The translations under genes and the position numbers were made by a program. The notes beneath the pieces were generated by a model. That model did not search any database, was not told the origin of the DNA, and saw only the letters and a list, made by a program, of their open reading frames with translations. Positions 7,637 to 15,681 of a stretch of DNA of 28,015 nucleotides are shown one piece after another; the stretch's first letter is position 1, and the number at the start of each line of letters is the position of its first letter. Source of the stretch: Anaerolineae bacterium (GTDB taxonomy: Bacteria; Chloroflexota; Anaerolineae; JAAYZQ01); NCBI GenBank assembly GCA_016929795.1, contig JAFGIA010000236.1, forward strand, positions 1 through 28,015, written 5' to 3'.

Positions 7637-7988
7637 TTCGACCTCCCATCTGCCTGTGCGCTTTGTGGTTAGCTTACCACACCTGTCGCGGAATTGCCTG
7701 ATGGGAAGCTGACGCCTGGCTGAGAGAACTGACAGGCTCCCTCTCGCCGCAGCCAGGTCGACCGGGTGATGGGGGGGCAAGGAGCGGCGGATGCCCCGCG
7801 GTGTTTCGGCGCAGGCTGGCTTGCCTTTTCTGAAAAGAAGCGTTACAATAGAAACAGCGACGGCATCATGGTGTGCTCACTGCCCCGATCGCGGTTCATT
7901 CTTCTGCAGCCAGGACGGCTGACAGACCTCATAGCACAGTTGAATGTGCACAGACCGTATCTTTTACACGGATTGAGCGGTATTCATT
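7637..7988. other. Divergent intergenic region with a near-palindromic site
   Basis: This 352-base region separates the hypothetical gene from the ECF sigma gene. A 16-nt dyad GTGGTTAGCTTACCAC (7665-7680, one mismatched pair) lies 29 bases upstream of the hypothetical gene and could be an operator over its -10 (TGG-TAAGCT on the minus strand). The sigma-gene promoter is listed separately. A 54-codon frame from 7869 overlaps the sigma start but has no coding support. Confidence 0.4.
7821..7849 (+). promoter_or_regulatory. Sigma70-like promoter for the ECF sigma operon
   Basis: TTGCCT (7821-7826), a 17-bp spacer and TACAAT (7844-7849) give 4/6 and 5/6 matches to consensus. Transcription would begin near 7856, leaving a leader of about 130 nt before the sigma gene. 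Housekeeping-type recognition rather than an autoregulatory ECF -35 (AAC motif) is suggested. Confidence 0.6.
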
Positions 7989-8576
7989 GTGAGGCAGCAG
8001 GTTCCAGAATCCGAAACGACTCCGAATAAGGCTGACTCGGCGTCGACAGAGGCCCGGTTGATCAGGCTCGCCAAGCAGGGCGAGGAGCATGCGATTGTCG
8101 ATCTGTACAGGCGCAATGTCGACGTCGTGTATCGTTATGTCCGGGTGCGTGTGCGCGATGATTTCGTGGCCGAGGACTTGACGGCACAGGTATTTTTAAA
8201 AGCTTTGGAAGCTCTGCCGAGCTACCAGATCACAGGCAAGCCTTTCCGTGCCTGGTTGTATCGTATCGCCTGGGCGCGCCTCGTCGACTATTTTCGACGA
8301 CAGGATCGAAGGCAGGAGGTTGCGCTTAGCGAGGTGGTGCCGGCACAAGACCCATTGCCGGGCGAGGTATTGGAAGCTGAGGCGGAGTGGGCAACGGCGG
8401 TTGACCTGGTGGCTCAGTTGACAGACGATCAGCAAGATGTGATCGTGTTACGCTTCATGGGGGAGATGAGCCTGGCCGAGGTTGCCGACACGTTAGGCAA
8501 GACGCCTGGCGCCGTCAAGTCGCTGCAGCACCGCGCCCTGGCGGCGATCAGCCGGCTGTTGGAAGAAGAGACATAG
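7989..8576 (+). CDS. ECF RNA polymerase sigma factor
   Basis: This is a 195-residue sigma70-family ECF factor directing RNA polymerase to a specialised promoter set. Region 2 (about 30-105) includes the DLYRRNVDVVYRYV helix, the EDLTAQVFLKALEAL segment (region 2.2) and FRAWLYRIAWARLVDYFRR (2.3-2.4). Region 4 (about 135-190) has LTDDQQDVIVLRFMGEMSLA and the helix-turn-helix LGKTPGAVKSLQHRAL. The GTG start at 7989 has only a weak ribosome site, so the true start is uncertain. The gene is followed after 16 nt by a membrane protein that is probably its regulator. Confidence 0.9.
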   Translation: MRQQVPESETTPNKADSASTEARLIRLAKQGEEHAIVDLYRRNVDVVYRYVRVRVRDDFVAEDLTAQVFLKALEALPSYQITGKPFRAWLYRIAWARLVDYFRRQDRRQEVALSEVVPAQDPLPGEVLEAEAEWATAVDLVAQLTDDQQDVIVLRFMGEMSLAEVADTLGKTPGAVKSLQHRALAAISRLLEEET

Positions 8577-8592
8577 GGTAATGGATCGGTAG

Positions 8593-9819
8593 ATGGAAGA
8601 TCTCCTTGAAGGGTTCCTGGTCGAGCTGCTAGAAGAGGAAAAAGCCTTTCTAGATCTGGCCAGCGTGCGCGCCGACGTGCGTGAGGAGTTGGAGCCACTG
8701 GTGCGCGCAGCACTAGATCTGCGGGTTGTGCTCAGGCCCAAGGTCCCTGGCGCTACGCGGGCCAGAATCGAGCAGCGGATCCTGGCGTCGCGTGAGGTGG
8801 CTCGCTTGAAACAGCCTGCGCGCAGCCAGGCGCGCGAGTCGAGGCCACGAATTCTGCATTGGAGATTTGCGCTGCTGTCTGCTCTGCTCTTTACGTTACT
8901 TTTCTCCCTGGTTGCCGTCCACGCATCCGCTGAGGCGCTGCCCGGTTCAGGGCTGTACGGGGTCAAGCGGGCCAGTGAGGCAGCCTGGCTCTGGTTTACG
9001 CCGCGCAACGACAGGGGCAGTGTCCATCTCTCCCTTGCCGATCGGCGCTTGCACGAGTTCGAAGCGCTGCTCGATCAGGGGACTTGGGACGAGGAGATTC
9101 TGGCCGAGATTGGACAGCACGTGGAGGCAGCACTTGTGCTCGCCGAGACGATGCCGCCAGCCCTGGCGGCGCCACTGCTGGAGGAGGTGATGGCAGTGGG
9201 CGCGCAGCAGGAGGGAAGGCTGACAGACCTGTTGGCGACAGCGCCTCCTTCTTCGAGGGCTCGAGTCGCTGCTGCGATACGAGTCCACAGGAGATGGATG
9301 AGCGCAGCCGCGGCGCGTTTTGAGATCCTGTCAGCCGGCGCTGGGCGACCACTCGTGGGCAGTGGCACGCCCGCTGCGACAGGTGCGGGAAGAAACAGCA
9401 TGACGGCGGCGGTAACAAGCACCAGAACAGGCACGGCGGCAGCCATGACGCCGGGCCGTCCCTCCGCATCGCCAGTTGCCACTGCGGTTCCCGGGGCGGG
9501 TGAGCTGACACCCGTGCCAGAGAGCGCGACGCAGGAGCCAGTGGAGCAGCCCGAGCCCACGGATACGCCTGGGGAGACAGGGGTGGCAGAGGCGACGAAC
9601 ACACCCAGGCCCAGCAGCACACCCCAATTGACCGACACACCCAGGCCCAGCAGCACACCCCAATTGACCGACACGCCCAGGCCCAGCAGCACACCCAAGC
9701 TGACCGACACCCCCGTTCCGACAGAAACACGCAAGCCGACGCACACGCCCAAGCCAACCAACACGCACCGGCCACCGGAAGTTCCAATACCGACGAAAAC
9801 GCCCAAGCCCGAGAAGTAA
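8593..9819 (+). CDS. DUF5667-domain membrane protein, putative sigma-factor regulator with Thr-Pro stalk
   Basis: The 408-residue protein has a cytoplasmic N-terminus (1-90), rich in helix and charge with no zinc-finger Cys/His motif; one membrane helix at about 91-111; and an extracellular DUF5667-type helical domain (about 112-210) opening with ASAEALPGSGLYGVKRASEA. A Ser/Thr/Pro-rich tail from about 265 to the end carries three 12-residue repeats (TDTPRPSSTPQL type). Single-pass partners encoded directly behind ECF genes are usually anti-sigma factors, which is the inferred role here. The tail is probably disordered and perhaps glycosylated, spanning the wall. The gene ends 8 nt before the convergent GTPase gene. 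Confidence 0.75.
   Translation: MEDLLEGFLVELLEEEKAFLDLASVRADVREELEPLVRAALDLRVVLRPKVPGATRARIEQRILASREVARLKQPARSQARESRPRILHWRFALLSALLFTLLFSLVAVHASAEALPGSGLYGVKRASEAAWLWFTPRNDRGSVHLSLADRRLHEFEALLDQGTWDEEILAEIGQHVEAALVLAETMPPALAAPLLEEVMAVGAQQEGRLTDLLATAPPSSRARVAAAIRVHRRWMSAAAARFEILSAGAGRPLVGSGTPAATGAGRNSMTAAVTSTRTGTAAAMTPGRPSASPVATAVPGAGELTPVPESATQEPVEQPEPTDTPGETGVAEATNTPRPSSTPQLTDTPRPSSTPQLTDTPRPSSTPKLTDTPVPTETRKPTHTPKPTNTHRPPEVPIPTKTPKPEK
9601..9708 (+). repeat. Three tandem 36-bp repeats in the Thr-Pro stalk
   Basis: Units 9601-9636 and 9637-9672 are identical; 9673-9708 differs at a few bases. Each encodes 12 residues, so copy number can change without a frameshift and vary the stalk length. 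Confidence 0.9.
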
Positions 9820-9827
9820 AGGCCGTC

Positions 9828-10814
9828 TCAGGTGCGCAGCTCGACGATGTCCCCTTCTTGAAGCACGTGGTCGCGCCCGACAGACTGGCCGTCGTGCACG
9901 CCGCTGCCCCACACCCTGGCCGATTTCAGGTTTGTGACAAAGTCCTTGTGGACCCGGGCGGCGAACTCTTCGACCGTGCTTCCTTTGTCGAGGACAAAGG
10001 GCGCTGTGTGGTTGGGCGCCTGGCCGGGTGGCTTGGAGTAGACACGGATCAGGTCCAGATCGTCATAGACGGCTTCTTTGAGCGCGGCCAGGTTGTAGCC
10101 GGTGGCGGCCGATACGGCGACGAGGGGCCACGGCTCGTCCAGCATCTCGCGCAGCACCGCGACGTCCTCTTCCATCTCGAGCCCATCGCATTTGTTGGCC
10201 ACCACCAGCACCGGCTTGAACATCAACCGCCGCTCGTCCTCATAGAGGTCCTGGCGCAGCAGGGGCGCGATGCGCGCTCTTTCGAGGATGGCCAGTGTCT
10301 CCTCCAGGTGCTGGGTAGGAAAGGTCTGGAGATCCACGACGATCAAGAGGAGGTCGGCGCGGCGAATGAGGTTGAGCAGCTCGGGCTCGACAAAGTCGGC
10401 GTTCAGCGGAGGCGTGTCGATCAACTGGATCGGAACGTATCCCACCTCCATCATGCCCGGGGTGGGCGCCCAGGTGGTAAAGGGGTAGGGGGCGACCTCG
10501 GGGGTGGCGTTGGTGAGTGCGACGACGAGGGCCGACTTGCCCACGTTGGCCGGGCCGATGACGGCGACCTGGCCGGCGCCCTCACGATCGATGTGGTAGG
10601 CCGTGTCGCGCTTGCCGCCTGACTTTTTGGTCTGAGCCGCCGACTTGAGCTTGGATAGGCGGCGGCGCATGTCGGCGCGGAGGTGGTCGGTGCCCTTGTG
10701 CTTGGGCACCGTGGCGATCAACTCCTCCAGGAGGCGGATCTTGTCCTCTGTCGTCGTGGCGGCTTTGTACTCTTTTTCAACCGCGAAATACTCGGGCGGC
10801 AGATTCGTCGGCAT
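9828..10814 (-). CDS. OBG/DRG-family GTPase with C-terminal TGS domain
   Basis: This 328-residue P-loop GTPase has G1 GPANVGKS (87-94), G2 region APYPFTTWAPTPGMMEVG (108-125), G3 DTPP (133-136), G4 NKCD (207-210) and G5 SAAT (235-238). A TGS domain lies at about 255-327, ending EGDIVEL as usual. The N-terminal 75 residues form a charged helical region resembling the start of DRG proteins. Relatives bind ribosomes or RNA, so a role in translation or stress signalling is inferred. G3 has Pro instead of the usual Gly. The ATG at 10814 is chosen from the start of similarity; it lacks a clear Shine-Dalgarno. The longer frame to 11036 would run through the promoter. Confidence 0.88.
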   Translation of the reverse strand: MPTNLPPEYFAVEKEYKAATTTEDKIRLLEELIATVPKHKGTDHLRADMRRRLSKLKSAAQTKKSGGKRDTAYHIDREGAGQVAVIGPANVGKSALVVALTNATPEVAPYPFTTWAPTPGMMEVGYVPIQLIDTPPLNADFVEPELLNLIRRADLLLIVVDLQTFPTQHLEETLAILERARIAPLLRQDLYEDERRLMFKPVLVVANKCDGLEMEEDVAVLREMLDEPWPLVAVSAATGYNLAALKEAVYDDLDLIRVYSKPPGQAPNHTAPFVLDKGSTVEEFAARVHKDFVTNLKSARVWGSGVHDGQSVGRDHVLQEGDIVELRT

Positions 10815-10855
10815 CGGTTTCCAGCCACTCGTCCCTTTCCAGGATCGTCCCCTCG

Positions 10856-10884
10856 ATTCTATCACAATGCCTCCGCCGTCGCAA
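10856..10884 (-). promoter_or_regulatory. Sigma70-like promoter of the TGS GTPase gene
   Basis: On the minus strand TTGCGA (10884-10879), a 17-bp spacer and TAGAAT (10861-10856) match consensus at 4/6 and 5/6. It lies about 42 bases upstream of the chosen ATG and supports that start over the longer open frame. Confidence 0.55.
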
Positions 10885-11241
10885 ATCCCTGCGCCGGCAG
10901 TTTCTACAGATCTGTGAAATGATGCCGTCCAGGCCGTATCCTTTTCGCCGCAGGCACGGTATTTTGTATGAGAGGCCATCTCATGATAGCTGGCTTTGCT
11001 GGGGTTGCCCGAAAATCCCTCACTACGGTTCATCACTGAAGGTGAAGCATCAGGCTATCAGAGAGAGTGCACATGTGAATTCTAATCGGATTCTTATCAA
11101 CTTTCAACCAAGTCTCAGATCGGATATGGTAGGATGATAGTGGATGACGAGCCAGCGTTGCGCCCGATTCAGAAGCATTCAATCGTTGATGTGTGGAGAG
11201 TTTGATGAAACGTGCAGTAGCCAAGTCCTACCTAAGGGGGA
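10885..11241. other. Intergenic region upstream of the tad locus
   Basis: This stretch is visibly richer in A+T than its flanks. It separates the divergent GTPase and tad promoters and holds no convincing gene. It contains small dyads that could be operators: ACAGATCTGT (10906-10915, perfect) and GAATTC-TAATC-GGATTC (about 11077-11093, 5 of 6 arm bases). Confidence 0.4.
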
Positions 11242-11270
11242 TTGACAACTGGCGCCTGCCATGGTATCAT
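11242..11270 (+). promoter_or_regulatory. Near-consensus sigma70 promoter of the tad locus
   Basis: TTGACA (11242-11247, perfect), a 17-bp spacer and TGG-TATCAT (-10 at 11265-11270, extended by TGn). Transcription would start near 11277 and read the whole downstream locus. Because this promoter lies inside the longest open frame of the first tadE gene, it argues for a translation start further downstream. Confidence 0.7.
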
Positions 11271-11372
11271 ATGGCAAAGCGTCGCGAACCGTCGATCTCT
11301 CTTTGGACGGCGACTTTTCACTGCACTACATGCTTCACTGTGGCACAAGCAGCCCGAGGAGAAGGCAAGTCT

Positions 11373-11828
11373 TTGAAGCACACCAATATCTGGCCCCGAG
11401 GGCAGTCGACAGCAGGTCCTTTTGGCCAGAGACAGCAGTCGGAAGGGCAGAGCCTGCTGGAGGTGGCACTGGTGCTGCCGATCTTGCTGCTGCTCGTCGC
11501 GATCGTCGTCGATACAGCGCGTGCCTTTGACGCGTACATTGTGCTCACCAACGCCGTGCGCGAGGGCGCCCGATTTGCGACGCTCGAGTCCTCGCCGACG
11601 ATCCCTGCTGTCAAGCAGCTCGTAGTCGACGACGTGCTGGGGTCAGGGACCAATGTGACGCACATGGCCGATTTTTCAGCGTCGGACGTCGCTGTGGACG
11701 TCGGCACAAGTGCGATCACGGTCACGGCGACCTATGACTTTGATCTCTGGTTTGGCGGGCTGGTGGGCGTGCCCACCTTTTCTCTGGAAAAGACCGCCGT
11801 AATGCCGATGTACTATCCAGAGCCGTAA
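11373..11828 (+). CDS. TadE-like pseudopilin 1
   Basis: This TadE-family minor pilin is about 151 residues long. A prepilin-type signal has the cleavage pattern SEG|QSLLE with Glu at +5, followed by a hydrophobic helix (about 31-47) and the family's YIVLTNAVREGARFAT block. The TTG at 11373 is preferred: GAGGAGAAGG lies about 8 nt upstream, and the strong promoter at 11242-11270 excludes the longer frame beginning at 11193. A prepilin peptidase would remove the leader and leave the helix in the membrane or the pilus. It is the first gene of the tad-like operon, 13 nt before a second TadE gene. Confidence 0.8.
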   Translation: MKHTNIWPRGQSTAGPFGQRQQSEGQSLLEVALVLPILLLLVAIVVDTARAFDAYIVLTNAVREGARFATLESSPTIPAVKQLVVDDVLGSGTNVTHMADFSASDVAVDVGTSAITVTATYDFDLWFGGLVGVPTFSLEKTAVMPMYYPEP

Positions 11829-11841
11829 CAGGGATACGACC

Positions 11842-12255
11842 ATGCACATGAAGCAGCGTAATAGATGGCCGCAGAATCGGGAAGGTGGGCAGACGCTCGT
11901 CGAGTTCACCCTCGTCATCCTCGTGCTGCTGCTGGTGATGCTGGCGATTGTTGACTTTTCGCGCCTCTTTTTTGCCTATGCCACCATGGCGAACGGCGTG
12001 CGCGAGGGAGCTCGGTACGCGACCGTTCACCCCAAAGATGTGGCAGGGATCAAGGCGCACGCAAGTGAGATGATGGTGTTGATCGGCGGCACGGCCACCG
12101 TCGAGGTCTATTACCCTGACTACACGATCGGCGGCGACCCATACTGCTCACACTACTGCCGGGTGGCGGTCAAGGCCAAAACTCGCCTGGACATGTGGAT
12201 GCCGATCCTCCCCAAGGTGGATATCCTGGCCAAGTCGACGATGCACATCGAATAG
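11842..12255 (+). CDS. TadE-like pseudopilin 2
   Basis: This 137-residue TadE-family protein has the prepilin signal EGG|QTLVE (Glu at +5), a helix at about 21-42, then YATMANGVREGARYAT, nearly the same block as in the first TadE. The two may pair, as TadE and TadF do. The extracellular part contains YCSHYC, which could form a disulfide or bind metal. The start is ATG 11842 or the in-frame ATG at 11848. Confidence 0.85.
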   Translation: MHMKQRNRWPQNREGGQTLVEFTLVILVLLLVMLAIVDFSRLFFAYATMANGVREGARYATVHPKDVAGIKAHASEMMVLIGGTATVEVYYPDYTIGGDPYCSHYCRVAVKAKTRLDMWMPILPKVDILAKSTMHIE

Positions 12256-12343
12256 TCATCTTCCTGGCAGGGGCGGTCCCTGCGCCGCGGTTTGTCCGGC
12301 ACCAGGGCGCGTTCAGCCATTTCGGAGGAAGGAGAACCGGAAG

Positions 12344-13399
12344 ATGGAAGAAAAAAGGATTCCCCAGACAGGGCAGTCGATCGTCGTGGTGGCGATCGCC
12401 CTGCTCGCCCTCCTCATCTTTGTGGCCATCTCGGTGGATATGAGCAGTGCCTACGTCGGGCGGCGCACGGCGCAGAACGCGGCGGATGCGGCGGCGTCGG
12501 CGGGTGTGCGCCAACTGGCCTGGCAGATCAACCACGAGACGTTCAATGACGCCCTGGTCAAGCAGGAGATGAACAATTTTGGCGAGCTCAACGGCCTGGC
12601 GGACACGGGTGGGGCACCGGGCGACGTCGTCAACAACAATGTCGAAGGGTTCTACCTGGACCAAGACCGCGATCGGATCGGGGCGATCGTTGGCGGGGGG
12701 GTGGTGCCCGAGGATACGTGGGGCATCGAGGCGGTGACGTATATCACGACCCCGGCGTTTTTTGGCGGCATCGTCGGCTATGACGGCTACCCACTGCAGG
12801 CCAGGGCCGCCGTGATGCTCGAAAAAGCATGTGGAGCGGATTGTGTCGTCCCGATTGCGACGCACGTCGATACGATCACTGCCACGGGCTGCATCAATAT
12901 CTTTAATGGCTCAGGACCCGGCAACTTTGGATGGCTGAACTGGTCTCTGCAGGGGCTCTATTGCTCAACTGGTGATTGCAGCGCAAGGTGCCTCGCGGAC
13001 AACCTGGCCCCTGGCAGTTGTAGAAGCGGACTAATTGAGTTTGGGGACGACGTGGCGGGTGCTGCGGGCGATATGAACAGTGGACTTGTAAGACAGCAAC
13101 TAAAGTACTATATTGATACGCCAGAGGAGTTCACAGTAGTCGTATATGACACCGCCCAGGGCACCGGGTGCAATGATGCTTATCACGTAGTTGGGTTTGC
13201 GCGCATGCAGTTGCTGGGCTACCAACTGGCGCAGGGTGGTGGCAATGCGTATGGACACGATGGCGTGGGTTGTATCGTGATGGGCCAAGATCCAAACGAT
13301 GGCGTACGCCTCACAGCGGAATTTCGTGGGTGGGTCGGAGGTGAAGGCGGCAATTGTAGGGCAATCGGCACGGTGCGAGCGCCAAAGATAGTCGAGTAA
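12344..13399 (+). CDS. TadG-like pilus assembly protein
   Basis: This 351-residue protein has an N-terminal TadE/G-like anchor: the QTGQSIVVVAIALLALL segment followed by VDMSSAYVGRRTAQNAADAAA, the typical TadG pattern in which the +5 Glu is lacking. A large extracellular domain follows, with several Cys that may pair (in CGADC, CSTGDCSARC and later). It ends without a clear von Willebrand domain, though VVVYDTAQGTGCNDAYHVVGFA is typical of Chloroflexota homologues as I recall them. AAGGAG lies 9 nt upstream of the ATG. It probably anchors or tethers the pilus or secretion complex in the wall. Confidence 0.8.
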   Translation: MEEKRIPQTGQSIVVVAIALLALLIFVAISVDMSSAYVGRRTAQNAADAAASAGVRQLAWQINHETFNDALVKQEMNNFGELNGLADTGGAPGDVVNNNVEGFYLDQDRDRIGAIVGGGVVPEDTWGIEAVTYITTPAFFGGIVGYDGYPLQARAAVMLEKACGADCVVPIATHVDTITATGCINIFNGSGPGNFGWLNWSLQGLYCSTGDCSARCLADNLAPGSCRSGLIEFGDDVAGAAGDMNSGLVRQQLKYYIDTPEEFTVVVYDTAQGTGCNDAYHVVGFARMQLLGYQLAQGGGNAYGHDGVGCIVMGQDPNDGVRLTAEFRGWVGGEGGNCRAIGTVRAPKIVE

Positions 13400-13515
13400 C
13401 TGATCGCGGCGCTTTTTGGTAATGACGCCAGATGCCATCGTGTCCGTGCGGACGTCATAGGCACTGCCACGAAAGGCCAGCACATACCAAGACCGCAACG
13501 GCATAGGGGGAGTGT

Positions 13516-14355
13516 ATGAAACGTCGCAACTGGTTGTGGTTCGGGGCAAGTGGCATCCTGGCCGTGGCAGCGGGCGTGCTGGCGATCTTGGCCCTGAACT
13601 GGGCCGCGCGGAGCCAGGCGCCTGTAGTGGAAGAGCAGCGGCAGTTTGTCGTCGTGGCGCGCAACCCCATCGGCGCCCGATCTTTGATCCGCACCGACAA
13701 TGTAACGCTCGAGGAACGGAGTGAAATCCCAAGCGGCGCGCTGCTCGACGTGGGCGAGGTCGTGGGCCGGCGCGCGTTGCGTGACATGGCACAGGGCGAG
13801 GTGATTCGTGTCCAGGACGTGGAGGTGATCACAGGGACGCGCGATCTCGCCCTGCTCCTGGAAAACGATACCATGGCCGTCGCCGTGCCCGCCGACGATG
13901 TGCTGGGCGGGTGGGGCGCGGTGCTGCCAGGCGACCACGTGGATGTCCTCTTTACCATCGACGTGATCCTCGAGACCCCGATGTACCCGGAGGAGACGAT
14001 CACACTTCAAGAAGGCGAGACGATCCAGCGGCTGGACCGCGACCAGAGCCTGGACAATGTGTCGGTGCTGACGTTGCAGAACCTGGAGGTGCTGCGCATC
14101 CTTGAGGAGCCGGTGCCTGAGGGGGCAGCAACGCAGCAGGCCCAAACCGAGCAGGTGGCTCCCCCCAAGCGGGCCTTGCTGCTCAAGGTCGACCCCCAGG
14201 ATGCCGTGGTGCTCAAGTATCTGCTCGACTCGCAGGGCAAGATCGATCTGGCCCTGCGGTCTCCAACCAATGAGACGCTCTTTGACGTGGATGCGGTGAA
14301 CATCAACTACCTCTTGTTGCGCTACGGCATGGCCCTCCCCGAGCAACCGGAATGA
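13516..14355 (+). CDS. cpaB: Flp pilus assembly protein CpaB (SAF domain)
   Basis: This 279-residue CpaB/RcpC-family protein has a membrane helix at about 9-29, then an SAF domain (about 43-104): VVVARNPIGARSLIRTDNV, the EIPSGALLDVGEVVGRRA stretch, and AQGEVIRVQDV. A C-terminal CpaB region contains VPADDVLGGWGAVLPGDHVDVLF. In diderms CpaB helps secretin or periplasmic assembly; in a monoderm it may contact peptidoglycan. GGGGAG lies 4 nt before the ATG. The 116-nt gap after tadG contains no gene. Confidence 0.9.
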   Translation: MKRRNWLWFGASGILAVAAGVLAILALNWAARSQAPVVEEQRQFVVVARNPIGARSLIRTDNVTLEERSEIPSGALLDVGEVVGRRALRDMAQGEVIRVQDVEVITGTRDLALLLENDTMAVAVPADDVLGGWGAVLPGDHVDVLFTIDVILETPMYPEETITLQEGETIQRLDRDQSLDNVSVLTLQNLEVLRILEEPVPEGAATQQAQTEQVAPPKRALLLKVDPQDAVVLKYLLDSQGKIDLALRSPTNETLFDVDAVNINYLLLRYGMALPEQPE

Positions 14356-14367
14356 GAGATCTCACCC

Positions 14368-15681
14368 ATGAGCTATGATTCAGCCCTCATGCCCGGCGGG
14401 CACATTCGCGTGCTGATCATTCCAGGACACGATCCTGTCGGCGACTGGATGGCGAGTGTGGTGCAGGCGGAAGCGGACCTGGTGCTCCTGGGTACAGCCC
14501 GTAACCTGGAACTCGCGATGGAGACGGTCAACAAGCTGATGCCCGACGTCGTGCTGGTGGACATTGCCAGTGGCATTCTCGATCACGTCGAGCTGCTCAA
14601 CCAGCTCGCGGCGCCCGCCTCGGGGGCCTCTGTGATCGTGGTGGCGATGGGACACGAGGTCGACCTGGTGCGCCAGGCGATGTTGGTGGGGGCGCATGGC
14701 TTTTTGCTCAAGCCGTTCGGCGAGACCGATCTGTTAAGCAGCATTCGCCAGGCGCACGAGCTGATCGTGCAGCGCAGAGCACAGTTGGAAAAGGCACCCC
14801 ACCCCGAGGTGAGGGCCACAGAGCAGCACCGGGCGCGAGCCCCGATCGTGGGGGTGTTTAGCCCCAAGGGAGGCGTCGGCTGCACCACGCTGGCCGTGAA
14901 CCTGGCGGTGGCGCTGGTGGAGGCGACGGGGCAGGAGACGATCCTGGTGGACGCGGATCTACGCTTTGGCGATGTCGACACGGCGTTGAATCTCGCCAGC
15001 ACGACCACGCTCGGCACGGTCATCGCGCAGTTGGACGATCTCGACGACGATCTTTTGATGCACAGCCTGATACGCCACAAGAGCGGGATACGGGTGCTGC
15101 CGGCCCCCGATCACATTGATGCAGCCGACTGGATCGAGCACGAGGACATGAAAAGACTGCTGCGCCGTTTGGCAGAGATGGGCAGAGGGTACGTGGTGGT
15201 CGACACCTGGTCGGCACTGAATGATTGTACGCTATCGATCCTCGACGCATGTGATCACCTGCTGGTGCTGACCACGCCCCAGGTGACGGCGCTGCGCGAT
15301 GTGTATCGCTTCCTGGAGGTGCTCGGGCTCTTAAAGTATGACCTGGGCAAGGTCTGGCTCGTGCTCAACCATTGCTACTTGCCGGGTGAGGTCCGCCTGA
15401 AGGACCTGGAGCGCACGCTGGGCCGGCCCATTACGCAGATGATCGATTACGCGCCGGGCCCGGTTGTGAATTCACTCAACCGGGGCGTGCCGCTGGTGGA
15501 GGCATACCCAGACGCAGAGGCGACACGCAACATCATCGCCCTGGCGCGCCGGTTGGTGGCCGAAGGCAGGGGCGCGGAGAGCGGGGTGCCGCTGCGCAGC
15601 GCAGAGAGGGCCGCTGAAAAGCCACGGAAGCGCAGGCTCTTTTCAGCGCGCCCGGCGTTGGGGGGCGAGGTGAGTCGATGA
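14368..15681 (+). CDS. cpaE: CpaE/TadZ-like pilus localisation ATPase
   Basis: This 437-residue protein has an N-terminal receiver-like domain (about 12-135) that keeps Asp65 and Lys115 but has lost the acidic pair, then a MinD/ParA-type ATPase (about 158-420). The deviant Walker A is PKGGVGCTT (166-174), with Cys where canonical members have Lys, as is common in CpaE. Walker A' is in LVDADLRFGD. The family places the Tad machine at a cell site. The start lies 12 nt after cpaB, and the stop overlaps the tadB start in ATGA. Confidence 0.9.
   Translation: MSYDSALMPGGHIRVLIIPGHDPVGDWMASVVQAEADLVLLGTARNLELAMETVNKLMPDVVLVDIASGILDHVELLNQLAAPASGASVIVVAMGHEVDLVRQAMLVGAHGFLLKPFGETDLLSSIRQAHELIVQRRAQLEKAPHPEVRATEQHRARAPIVGVFSPKGGVGCTTLAVNLAVALVEATGQETILVDADLRFGDVDTALNLASTTTLGTVIAQLDDLDDDLLMHSLIRHKSGIRVLPAPDHIDAADWIEHEDMKRLLRRLAEMGRGYVVVDTWSALNDCTLSILDACDHLLVLTTPQVTALRDVYRFLEVLGLLKYDLGKVWLVLNHCYLPGEVRLKDLERTLGRPITQMIDYAPGPVVNSLNRGVPLVEAYPDAEATRNIIALARRLVAEGRGAESGVPLRSAERAAEKPRKRRLFSARPALGGEVSR

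Noticed and set aside
7869..8030. Small plus-strand frame between the sigma promoter and the sigma gene, possible leader peptide
   Set aside because: No ribosome site and no recognisable sequence; it overlaps the sigma gene start in another frame.
9601..9708. Possible CRISPR-like short repeats
   Set aside because: The 36-bp units are directly tandem without spacers and encode an in-frame 12-residue protein repeat.
13100..13792. 230-residue minus-strand open frame opposite the end of tadG and start of cpaB, with a fairly protein-like composition
   Set aside because: Both plus-strand genes have clear family motifs across the overlap; the minus frame matches no family and has no ribosome site.
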